NCBI GenBank assembly: GCA_937871985.1
Contig: CALMPB010000473.1
Location: 1 to 5,544, forward strand
Direction of reading: 5' to 3'
DNA length: 5,544 bases
Source of the DNA: an uncultured Burkholderiaceae bacterium
GTDB lineage: Bacteria > Pseudomonadota > Gammaproteobacteria > Burkholderiales > Burkholderiaceae
This document shows positions 1 to 5,408 of the stretch, piece by piece; position 1 is the stretch's first letter, and each line of letters opens with the position of its first letter. The position numbers and the translations under genes were made by a program. The notes beneath the pieces were generated by a model. The model saw only the letters and a list, made by a program, of their open reading frames with translations. It was not told the origin of the DNA and made no database searches.

Positions 1-851
1 CGAATAATCCACTGAGCCGGTGACTCTCCATACTGTTCGTGGAATCGCCTATGTAGTGTCCGCGGGCTGGTGTGTGCCTGGCGAGCAAGCAAGACCAAAG
101 ACAGCGGTTTATGTAGATTGGCCAAGGCCCAAGTGAGCAAAGGTTGAAGGCTCCTGTCAGTTCCTTGGGGCTTGGGAGGGATGAACTGTGCCTGCCCGCC
201 CTCACGCTGCAGGGGCACAACCGACAGCCGAGCCACCTGCGATGCCACCGCGACACCAAAGTCACGGCGGATCATGTACAGGCAAAGATCAAGGCCTGCG
301 GCAGCCCCTGCCGAAGTGAGTACCTGTCCGTTGTCTACAAAAAGTACCCGAGGGTCCACATTAATTTTGGGGTAAAGGCGCTGCAGATCTGCAGCAGCAG
401 CCCAATGAGTGGTAGCACAAAGGCCATCTAATAGGCCGCTCTCTGCTAGAACAAATGCTCCGGTACAGATAGATGCAATCCGCGTCCCCCTCATTAATGC
501 AGTGCGAAGTGCTCCTGTTATTCCAGGCGTCAGTGTTCGCTGTGGCATATGGACGCCCGGCACGATGATCGTATCCGCAGTCTTCAGAATAGCCAGATCG
601 TGGCGAATTCGCAGCGAGAACGGACCAGCGTCCATCTCATCCTGCTCTGCACATACGGCCACTTGGTAGCAAGGAAGGCCGTTCTCGTGTGTTGCGAAGC
701 GAAAGGACTCACAGGCGGTCGCTAGGTCGAATGACAGCACCCCCGGTACTGCTAAACAGACGACCTTGTGTGGTGAGTGCTGCAAAGGAGGCTTCATCTG
801 CATGCTGGCAACGAGTAGGAAGGTTGGCGAGAAATAGTCGATCATTGTCAT
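1..851 (-). CDS. GlxA-family AraC-type transcriptional regulator, 3' end outside window (partial)
   Basis: The minus strand is open from the ATG at 851 to base 1 (283 codons, no stop), so the C-terminus is outside the window. Residues about 29-200 form a DJ-1/PfpI (class I amidotransferase-like) domain: a first strand VVCLAVPGVLSFDLA at 30-44, IIVPGV at 95-100, and the hallmark elbow ASICTGAFVLAESGLLDG at 126-143 with Cys129, followed by TTHW at 147-150. The stretch VVPLQREGGQAQF at 211-223 is the usual linker of GlxA-like regulators. The AraC helix-turn-helix begins near residue 235, with SPRTLHRRFHEQYGESPAQW at 262-281. Family members have about 320-330 residues, so roughly 45, including the second helix-turn-helix, are missing. 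In this family the first domain senses a small molecule and is not an enzyme. Known members control amino-acid, carnitine or betaine use, but the ligand here is unknown. Start: the ATG at 851 has GGGGA ten bases upstream; in-frame ATGs at residues 3, 17 and 19 are alternatives, and 17 or 19 would give a more typical N-terminus. It is divergent from the membrane protein/receptor pair, which it probably regulates (inference). Confidence 0.93.
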   Translation of the reverse strand, partial: MTMIDYFSPTFLLVASMQMKPPLQHSPHKVVCLAVPGVLSFDLATACESFRFATHENGLPCYQVAVCAEQDEMDAGPFSLRIRHDLAILKTADTIIVPGVHMPQRTLTPGITGALRTALMRGTRIASICTGAFVLAESGLLDGLCATTHWAAAADLQRLYPKINVDPRVLFVDNGQVLTSAGAAAGLDLCLYMIRRDFGVAVASQVARLSVVPLQREGGQAQFIPPKPQGTDRSLQPLLTWALANLHKPLSLVLLARQAHTSPRTLHRRFHEQYGESPAQWII

Positions 852-920
852 TCTAGCCAGTTCCCCGAATCAACGCTATCCAAGAAAATCGAGTGCATTG
901 AGCTTCACGCGATGTGCAGT

Positions 921-939
921 CGCAATGATTCTCAATAGG
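921..939 (-). promoter_or_regulatory. Fur-box-like site
   Basis: On the minus strand this 19-mer reads CCTATTGAGAATCATTGCG. Against a typical Fur-box form, GATAATGAGAATCATTATC, the central ATTGAGAATCATT differs at one base, while the flanks match poorly (about 13 of 19 in all). It covers the candidate -10 box of the regulator, where Fur repression would be expected to act. It lies about 207 bases before the membrane-protein start, so direct control of the receptor operon from here is less obvious. Confidence 0.35.
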
Positions 940-956
940 CATCCTTTCGTCATCAA
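928..956 (-). promoter_or_regulatory. Candidate sigma-70 promoter for the GlxA-type regulator
   Basis: Read on the minus strand, TTGATG (bases 956-951, 4 of 6 matches to TTGACA) is followed after 17 bases by GAGAAT (933-928, 4 of 6 matches to TATAAT). Transcription would start near 921, giving a leader of about 70 bases to the ATG at 851. Each box is imperfect, so this rests mainly on the correct spacing and position. It overlaps the Fur-box-like site at 921-939. Confidence 0.3.
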
Positions 957-975
957 GCCGCGCAGCCGCAATTGA

Positions 976-1001
976 TCTGTTTTGACAGAACTCTGTTTGA
1001 C
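976..1001. repeat. Tandem near-direct repeat, possible regulator half-sites
   Basis: TCTGTTTTGAC (976-986) is followed five bases later by TCTGTTTGAC (992-1001), the same word less one T. The copies are offset by 15-16 bases. AraC-family proteins often bind directly repeated half-sites in the control region of the gene they activate, and this pair lies between the GlxA-type regulator and its likely target. The first copy also forms a small inverted repeat, TCTGT-tttg-ACAGA (976-989). TTGACA at 982-987 resembles a -35 box, but no good -10 follows. Confidence 0.35.
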
Positions 1002-1090
1002 CCCAAAGAGGGGCCCACGAATCTCGCGCTGGCCACAATGGAGATCATCTATGGCGGCGTATTTCACTATGCTGAGAGAGCGGTGCTTTT

Positions 1091-1119
1091 TTGTGTATGG
1101 CTGATACGTTTGCTCTGAT
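1091..1119 (+). promoter_or_regulatory. Weak candidate extended -10 promoter for the membrane protein/receptor operon
   Basis: TTGTGT (1091-1096) lies 17 bases before TCTGAT (1114-1119). The second box is directly preceded by TGC, giving an extended -10 element, and four of its six bases match TATAAT. The -35 match is poor (3 of 6), as expected for a promoter needing an activator or an extended -10. The inferred start near 1125 leaves a leader of only about 20 bases before the ATG at 1146. Confidence 0.22.
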
Positions 1120-1129
1120 AGCACGTATC
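1103..1129. promoter_or_regulatory. Spaced 7-bp inverted repeat, possible operator
   Basis: GATACGT (1103-1109) and ACGTATC (1123-1129) are exact reverse complements separated by 13 bases. Their centres are 20 bases apart, about two helical turns, as expected for a dimeric DNA-binding protein contacting one DNA face. The repeat ends 16 bases before the ATG at 1146 and brackets the candidate -10 element, so a protein bound there could block transcription. A perfect 7-bp arm pair can arise by chance in a region this size, so this is only suggestive. Confidence 0.35.
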
Positions 1130-1145
1130 CCTTCTTGCCATAGAA

Positions 1146-1598
1146 ATGTCTGCTAATTCCTCGATGATGTATTTATCACTAAAAACCCTCCATCTAATAG
1201 CCGCGCTGACCTTCTCTGGGGGGGTGATGAGTTTGGCTCTCGTAATGTCGGGCTGGTCACGGGTTTATGGTGTAGTTCTGCCTCACGAGAGGAGTATTGG
1301 CCGTACGCTTCTTTGGTGGGATCACTATGTAACCGTGCCGGCCATGCTTACAGCTCTTGGGCTTGGATTTCCTCTGGCAATCAGTGGCGGCTGGATGGAA
1401 CAAAATTGGTTAATCGGTAAGGTTATTCTTGCAGTTACCCTGTCCGGCCTGCATGGATTCCTCAGAGCGGCCTTAAAGAAACGAGTTGCGGGAGATGCAT
1501 TATCGGAATCGTCATGGTACGGAGCCGGCCCCATGATTGTTACTGCAGCTTTGGCGCTTATCGTGATGCTCGCTATTTGCAAGCCATTCCACTCATAA
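1146..1598 (+). CDS. Four-helix inner-membrane protein, HemJ/CopD/DUF2269-like
   Basis: A 150-residue, very hydrophobic protein with four likely membrane helices at about residues 11-34, 61-80, 88-109 and 128-146. The opening YLSLKTLHLIAALTFSGG (9-26) puts a histidine (His16) in helix 1. Helix 3, WLIGKVILAVTLSGLHGFL (88-106), carries Lys92 and His103. This K...HG pattern and the LKxLH start recall HemJ (protoporphyrinogen oxidase, haem-binding), CopD and DUF2269 membrane proteins. The match is by motif and topology only, and the exact family is not settled. His60, in WWDHYVTVPA, sits at the start of helix 2. No signal peptide or soluble domain is seen. Start: the ATG at 1146 lacks a clear ribosome-binding site, and in-frame ATGs at residues 7 and 8 fit the family start equally well. 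The receptor gene begins ten bases after this stop, so the two form an operon. A role in handling haem, metal or a cofactor taken up by that receptor is inference. Confidence 0.75.
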   Translation: MSANSSMMYLSLKTLHLIAALTFSGGVMSLALVMSGWSRVYGVVLPHERSIGRTLLWWDHYVTVPAMLTALGLGFPLAISGGWMEQNWLIGKVILAVTLSGLHGFLRAALKKRVAGDALSESSWYGAGPMIVTAALALIVMLAICKPFHS

Positions 1599-1608
1599 GC
1601 TGTACCGC

Positions 1609-3723
1609 ATGATCAAAATATTTGTATATACCGGCAACTCGGACCGAAATCTTGGGCATGTAGATACACTTACTCGTCCGGCTTTCTGCGGCAAAGTCGC
1701 CCTTTCCTCATTAGCAATTTGCCTAGGTTCGACGCCTGCTGGCCCAGCATGGGCTCAGACTGAAGAGGTGGCCGCATTGCCCACCGTCACCGTAACAGGT
1801 TCTCTGACGCCGGATGATCTAGCCAGAGAGCGGCTCGAACTAGCGCGGGAAGAAATGGCGTATCGTGCGGGTGGAACCAGCGTGGTCGATGCGAAAGACT
1901 ATCGCGATGGCCGAGCCGGAAACCTGGCTGATGTAATGTCATACGCTCCCGGAGTCTATGCCCAGACTCGACACGGCGAGGAAACGCGTTTTTCGATACG
2001 TGGTTCCGGTATTCAACGGGGGTTCTTGCTTCGCGGCATCTATCTTTATCAAGACGGTATACCGTTAAGCCATGCCGACGGAGTCGGTGACTTCCAATCA
2101 ATCGATCCACTTGCTGCTGAGTACGTCGAGATTTGGCGCGGTGCGAATGCGTTGGAGTTTGGAGGAAATAGCCTTGGAGGGGCGGTAAATTTCGTCACTC
2201 CAACTGGTTGGACCGCACCGCATGTTGTCCTGCGAGCGCAAACAGGATCTTATGGCCAGAGTCAAAGTCACGCTTCCTTTGCAGGAGCCAATGATCGCTT
2301 GGACGGATTTTTGAGCCTATCGCATAGCGAGCAAGACGGTTATCGCGATCACGCAAGGACGCGCGCAACCCGATTCTCAGGAAATGTCGGGTTGATGTTC
2401 AATTCTGCGTGGAATGCGCGTCTTTACTTAACCCATATTGACAGTAAGCTGCAATTGCCAGGTGCTCTCACCAGATCAGCCATGAGGGCTGACCGCCATC
2501 AAAGTGCACCAGGCTATGCCGAGCTGGATGCAGATAACAACTATCGAATGAGTCGCGCAGCTCTAAAATTAGAGTGGACTCCTACAGATAAGGTGAAATG
2601 GATTAGTTCAATTTATCTTGCTAACCGGGACCGATTGCACTCAATGGCCTATGGCATTCTCGATCAACAGTCTATAGATACCGGCATGGACAGCAGGGGG
2701 ATCCTTAATCTATCAAAGGGAGCATTAACACGACGGTTGGTAATAGGGGCTTCGTTTATGAAACACCGGGCGGATGAGCGCAGCTATGCCAACTTGAATG
2801 GTAAGGTCGGTCGCCAAACTCGGGATAACGTTCTGACAGGGCGCCAGTACACGCTGTATGGAGAATATACGCATGAATTGGTGGATTCTTGGACTCTTCA
2901 GGTCGGTGCACAGGCCGTGTATGCGGGGCGTGACTTGCGGAACCTCGTTGCGCCCTCAAATAGTTACAGCAAACATTTCACGGGCGTGAGTCCCAAACTT
3001 GGCCTTATCTACAACTACTCCGAGAATTCACAAATCTATGCAAATCTCAGTCGCAGTTTAGAGGCTCCTCCTTTCGGTGAGTTGGTTGTACGGCCCGCAT
3101 ATCCTCTCGCTTCTGACCAGAAAGCTACAACATTGGAACTAGGGTACCGGTTTCGGAATGGCGATTCGTGGGTAGACGCGGCAATCTATCGCTCGCGCTT
3201 GCACGGTGAACTTCTATCACTTAATGACGCAAATGGAGTAGCGTTGGGCACTGTAAATGCAGATCGCACCATCCATCAGGGGATTGAACTAGGCATGCAA
3301 GCCCCCCTTTATGCTCATGTTAAAGGACGATTTAATTATTTATTCAATGACTTCCGTTTCAATCATGACTCTGTATATGGTAAAAATCGCTTGGCTGGTA
3401 TTGCGCCACATGTCCTTCGTGCGGAGATAGAATGGAAAATCTCACCTTACCTGTTTATGACGCCTTCTATCGAATGGTTGCCAGGTAATACCCAAATCGA
3501 CCATGCAAACACGTTGTCGCAGAGTGGGTACGCCCTGTTCGGCCTAACGCTTGGCGGTAAAATGGCGCGAAATTTGCGCTGGTTTGTCGAAGGACGCAAT
3601 CTGACGAATCGCAAGTATGTCGCGGGTACAGCCGCGCAAGCCAACGTACAAGGCCGCGATGGCGCATATTACTTTCCTGGCGATGGGCGTGCTTTCTATG
3701 CCGGGTTGGAGTGGCGGTTGTAG
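1609..3723 (+). CDS. TonB-dependent outer-membrane receptor, YncD/PqqU- and FecA-like type
   Basis: A 704-residue, full-length TonB-dependent receptor. The signal peptide is long: a polar lead of about 28 residues, a hydrophobic core at 29-42, and probable cleavage after AWA (47-49). The TonB box is LPTVTVTG (57-64). The plug spans about 85-200, with FSIRGSG (128-134), LYQDGIPL (146-153), VEIWRGANALEFG (173-185) and GGAVNFVT (190-197). The remainder is the barrel, including GYRDH (244-248), LPGALT (283-288), NLSRSLEAPPFGEL (479-492), NLTNRKYV (664-671) and a last strand ending EWRL. No N-terminal signalling domain precedes the TonB box, so FecI/FecR-type surface signalling is not expected. 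Plug and loop motifs resemble the group holding E. coli YncD (PqqU, PQQ uptake) and FecA. Similarity in this family does not give the ligand, which may be a ferric chelate, haem or a cofactor. No strong ribosome-binding site precedes the ATG, so translation is probably coupled to the membrane-protein gene ten bases upstream. No clear terminator follows. Confidence 0.93.
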   Translation: MIKIFVYTGNSDRNLGHVDTLTRPAFCGKVALSSLAICLGSTPAGPAWAQTEEVAALPTVTVTGSLTPDDLARERLELAREEMAYRAGGTSVVDAKDYRDGRAGNLADVMSYAPGVYAQTRHGEETRFSIRGSGIQRGFLLRGIYLYQDGIPLSHADGVGDFQSIDPLAAEYVEIWRGANALEFGGNSLGGAVNFVTPTGWTAPHVVLRAQTGSYGQSQSHASFAGANDRLDGFLSLSHSEQDGYRDHARTRATRFSGNVGLMFNSAWNARLYLTHIDSKLQLPGALTRSAMRADRHQSAPGYAELDADNNYRMSRAALKLEWTPTDKVKWISSIYLANRDRLHSMAYGILDQQSIDTGMDSRGILNLSKGALTRRLVIGASFMKHRADERSYANLNGKVGRQTRDNVLTGRQYTLYGEYTHELVDSWTLQVGAQAVYAGRDLRNLVAPSNSYSKHFTGVSPKLGLIYNYSENSQIYANLSRSLEAPPFGELVVRPAYPLASDQKATTLELGYRFRNGDSWVDAAIYRSRLHGELLSLNDANGVALGTVNADRTIHQGIELGMQAPLYAHVKGRFNYLFNDFRFNHDSVYGKNRLAGIAPHVLRAEIEWKISPYLFMTPSIEWLPGNTQIDHANTLSQSGYALFGLTLGGKMARNLRWFVEGRNLTNRKYVAGTAAQANVQGRDGAYYFPGDGRAFYAGLEWRL

Positions 3724-3986
3724 CGATGAACAAGACTGATTCAAGAAGAGCGAGCAGGTGGTCGCCGTTGGTTTTTACCAGCATTTCGTAAAAATTCTGC
3801 GCCCATTTAGAATTGAATAGTGATCGCCAAGTCTGTTACCCCAACCACAGTGCCGTGGTGCAGCTTTGTCCGGATGCAGTCCCGTCGCTCGATACGCTGT
3901 CTTTCTGGTTCTGGCGACTGCTGTGCTATCCATAGTGAATAGAGCGGGAATCTGAAAAGTCCGACTTGATAGTGACTGAACCAAGC
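3724..3986. other. Region without a recognised gene
   Basis: No recognisable gene lies between the receptor stop and the hydrolase remnant. On the minus strand, the frame of the remnant stays open after its stop for about 59 codons (3986-3810) to a TAA at 3809-3807. The product ends VVGVTDLAITIQF, has no ATG or GTG near its beginning, and is not recognised. Two short inverted repeats occur: AATTCT (3793-3798) with AGAATT (3809-3814), and ACCAC (3844-3848) with GTGGT (3855-3859). Neither is followed by a convincing T-run, so no terminator is called. Confidence 0.5.
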
Positions 3987-4361
3987 TCAATTCCTTCCAT
4001 CCGGTTCTGTGCTCAGGAGGAAGGGAAGCAGCTCCGCTAGCACTTCTTCAGGTGATTCTTCGGGCTGAAGATGACCGCCTCGAATGGATTTGCCGCAGAC
4101 GTTTCCAGCCCAACGCTGCCAGATGCAGATCGGTGATGGGCTATGCCGCGCTCCTGACCATAGAACGAGGACAGGACAGTGCAGTTTTTTCCTGCGGAGC
4201 GGTCTGCTGCATCATGAGCACGGTCTTCTTGTGCTGCCGCCCGATAGTCCTCGCAGATTGCATGACGAACATTCGGATTGCGGAATGCGTGCCGATTCCA
4301 GCGTCAGCTTGGCTTCTCGAAGGTTGCGATGATCAGGATTGGTAGGTGTCAGCCATGCTAG
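3987..4361 (-). pseudogene. Decayed C-terminal remnant of a haloacetate-dehalogenase-like alpha/beta hydrolase
   Basis: The minus strand carries the last third of an alpha/beta hydrolase split over several frames. One frame (about 4291-4191) gives HAFRNPNVRHAICEDY followed by RAAAQEDRAHDAADRSAG, matching the cap-to-core region of haloacetate/fluoroacetate dehalogenases (typical CEDYRA...HD...R). The reading then shifts at a run of six A (4190-4185) into the frame KKLHCPVLVLW, later GGHLQPEESPEEVLAELLPF, ending at TGA (3989-3987). The histidine in GGH (4073-4071) is at the usual catalytic position. A third frame upstream (about 4322-4296) gives LREAKLTLE, a plausible continuation, so there is another indel near 4295. 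Codons between VLVLW and IWQRWA fit the family only if further small indels are assumed. The nucleophile Asp and the N-terminal two thirds are absent. Beyond about 4322 the match is tentative. Intact relatives have about 300 residues, of which roughly 110-125 remain. The gene cannot be functional as it stands; the IS to the right may have truncated it. Confidence 0.72.
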
Positions 4362-4382
4362 GGGGAACCTCTAAAAACCTAA
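4358..4382 (+). other. Junction segment between hydrolase remnant and IS, with CTAG and CTAA sites
   Basis: CTAG (4358-4361) is followed by GGGGAACCTCTAAAAAC (4362-4378) and then CTAA (4379-4382), which abuts the IS inverted repeat. CTAA fits the YTAR target that IS5-group elements duplicate, so 4379-4382 is the probable left target copy. The intervening 17 bases have no match to the hydrolase. They could be an end of another, earlier IS inserted at CTAG, or an outer part of this IS. The window does not extend far enough right to decide. Confidence 0.4.
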
Positions 4383-4394
4383 GGAAGGTCTGCG
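4383..4394 (+). repeat. Left terminal inverted repeat of the IS
   Basis: GGAAGGTCTGCG, an exact reverse complement of 5533-5544. Beyond 12 bases the match continues only partly (the AA at 4396-4397 also pairs with the right end). Confidence 0.9.
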
Positions 4395-4426
4395 TAAATC
4401 GCGCCGAACTGTGCTGGCACGCGTAG

Positions 4427-4436
4427 GTTCGCGAAC
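4427..4436. repeat. 10-bp perfect palindrome before the transposase start
   Basis: GTTCGCGAAC is a perfect palindrome ending 12 bases before the transposase ATG at 4449. It could be a binding site or part of the IS promoter/leader, but nothing in the window shows a function. Confidence 0.4.
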
Positions 4437-4448
4437 ACAATCGAAGCC

Positions 4449-5408
4449 ATGAAGCAAGCCGACCTGGGCCTGAACCTGACAACCAAGCGCACGCGCAAGC
4501 GCGAGTTCCTGGCAGAGATGGAGCGCGTGGTGCCGTGGGCGGCCCTGGTGGGCTTGATCGCGCCGTACGCGCCCGAAGGCAAACGCGGTCGCCCGCCGTT
4601 TGCCGTGGAGACGATGCTGCGCATTCATTTCATGCAACAGTGGTTCACGCTGAGCGATCCGGCCATGGAGGAGTCGCTGCACGACGTGCCCTTGTTCCGC
4701 GAGTTCGCGGGCCTGAACTGGGACACGCCGGTGCCCGACGAGACCACGATCCTTCGCTTCCGCCGGCTGCTGGAGGAACACAAGCTGGCCCCGCAGATCC
4801 TGGCGCTGGTCAACGAGCTGCTGGGCGCCAAGGGCTTGATGCTGCGCGCCGGAACGGTGGTGGACGCCACGCTGATTGCGGCCCCGAGCTCCACCAAGAA
4901 CGCCTCGGGCGAACGCGACCCGCAGATGAAGCAGAGCAAGAAGGGCAACCAGTGGTTCTTCGGCATGAAGGCTCACATCGGTGTGGATGCGGACTCGGGC
5001 CTGGTGCACACGGTGCGCGGAACGGCGGGCAGCGTCAACGACGTGGTCCAGGCCAACACGCTGCTGCATGGCGAGGAGACCGAGGCCTGGGGCGATGCCG
5101 GCTATCAGGGAGCGGGCAAGCGTCCCGATGCCAAAGCTGGGGTGCGCTGGAACATCGCCATGCGCCCAGGCAAGCGCAAGCTGCTGGACAGGGCTCGCCT
5201 GGTGGACAACCTGACCGATCAACTCGAGCGCCTCAAGGCCAGTATTCGGGCCAAGGTCGAGCACCCGTTCCGGGTGATCAAGCGCCAGTTCGGACATGTG
5301 AAGGTGCGTTACCGCGGGCTGGCCAAGAACACGGCCCAGCTGCACACGCTGTTTGCGCTGTCCAACCTGTGGATGGTGCGGCGAGCCTTGATGGGAGTGC
5401 AGGCATGA
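4449..5408 (+). CDS. IS5-family (IS5 group) DDE transposase
   Basis: A full-length, single-frame transposase of 319 residues, close in size to the 326-338-residue IS5 enzyme. It cuts at the IS ends and inserts the element at YTAR targets. The N-terminal DNA-binding part includes GRRP-like KRGRPPFAVETMLRIHFMQQ (45-64) and LSDPAMEESL (68-77). The catalytic core shows the three acidic residues: Asp139 in VVDATLIAAPSS, Asp216 in GDAGYQGA, and Glu271 in IRAKVEHPFRVIKRQFG, with the R-3-E-6-K pattern as Arg267, Glu271 and Lys278. The block KKGNQWFFGMKAHIGVD (164-180) is typical of the IS5 group. All catalytic residues are present and no frameshift is seen, so the enzyme should be active. The ATG at 4449 has only a weak GAAG upstream (4443-4446), as is common for transposases. 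The codons are strongly GC-rich, unlike the genes to the left. Confidence 0.95.
   Translation: MKQADLGLNLTTKRTRKREFLAEMERVVPWAALVGLIAPYAPEGKRGRPPFAVETMLRIHFMQQWFTLSDPAMEESLHDVPLFREFAGLNWDTPVPDETTILRFRRLLEEHKLAPQILALVNELLGAKGLMLRAGTVVDATLIAAPSSTKNASGERDPQMKQSKKGNQWFFGMKAHIGVDADSGLVHTVRGTAGSVNDVVQANTLLHGEETEAWGDAGYQGAGKRPDAKAGVRWNIAMRPGKRKLLDRARLVDNLTDQLERLKASIRAKVEHPFRVIKRQFGHVKVRYRGLAKNTAQLHTLFALSNLWMVRRALMGVQA

Noticed and set aside
144..669. Plus-strand open frames over the left end
   Set aside because: They are antisense to the GlxA-type regulator, whose frame is open over the whole region and carries clear family motifs.
1001..1013. CCCCAAAGAGGGG hairpin in the divergent region
   Set aside because: A 4-bp stem with no T-run; most likely chance.
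853..1124. Minus-strand open frames of 61 and 82 codons in the divergent region
   Set aside because: The translations have no recognisable domain, the frames cover the control elements, and neither has a convincing ribosome-binding site.
3844..3866. Possible terminator after the receptor: ACCAC...GTGGT followed by CTTT
   Set aside because: The stem is only 5 bp and the T-run is three bases, 120 bases after the stop; too weak to call.
3775..3990. Minus-strand 71-codon frame after the hydrolase
   Set aside because: Its sequence matches nothing I recognise, and it overlaps the frame that continues from the hydrolase stop; no support for a gene.
4052..4345. Plus-strand open frames of 97 and 82 codons
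   Set aside because: They are antisense to the hydrolase remnant, where the minus strand gives recognisable family motifs.
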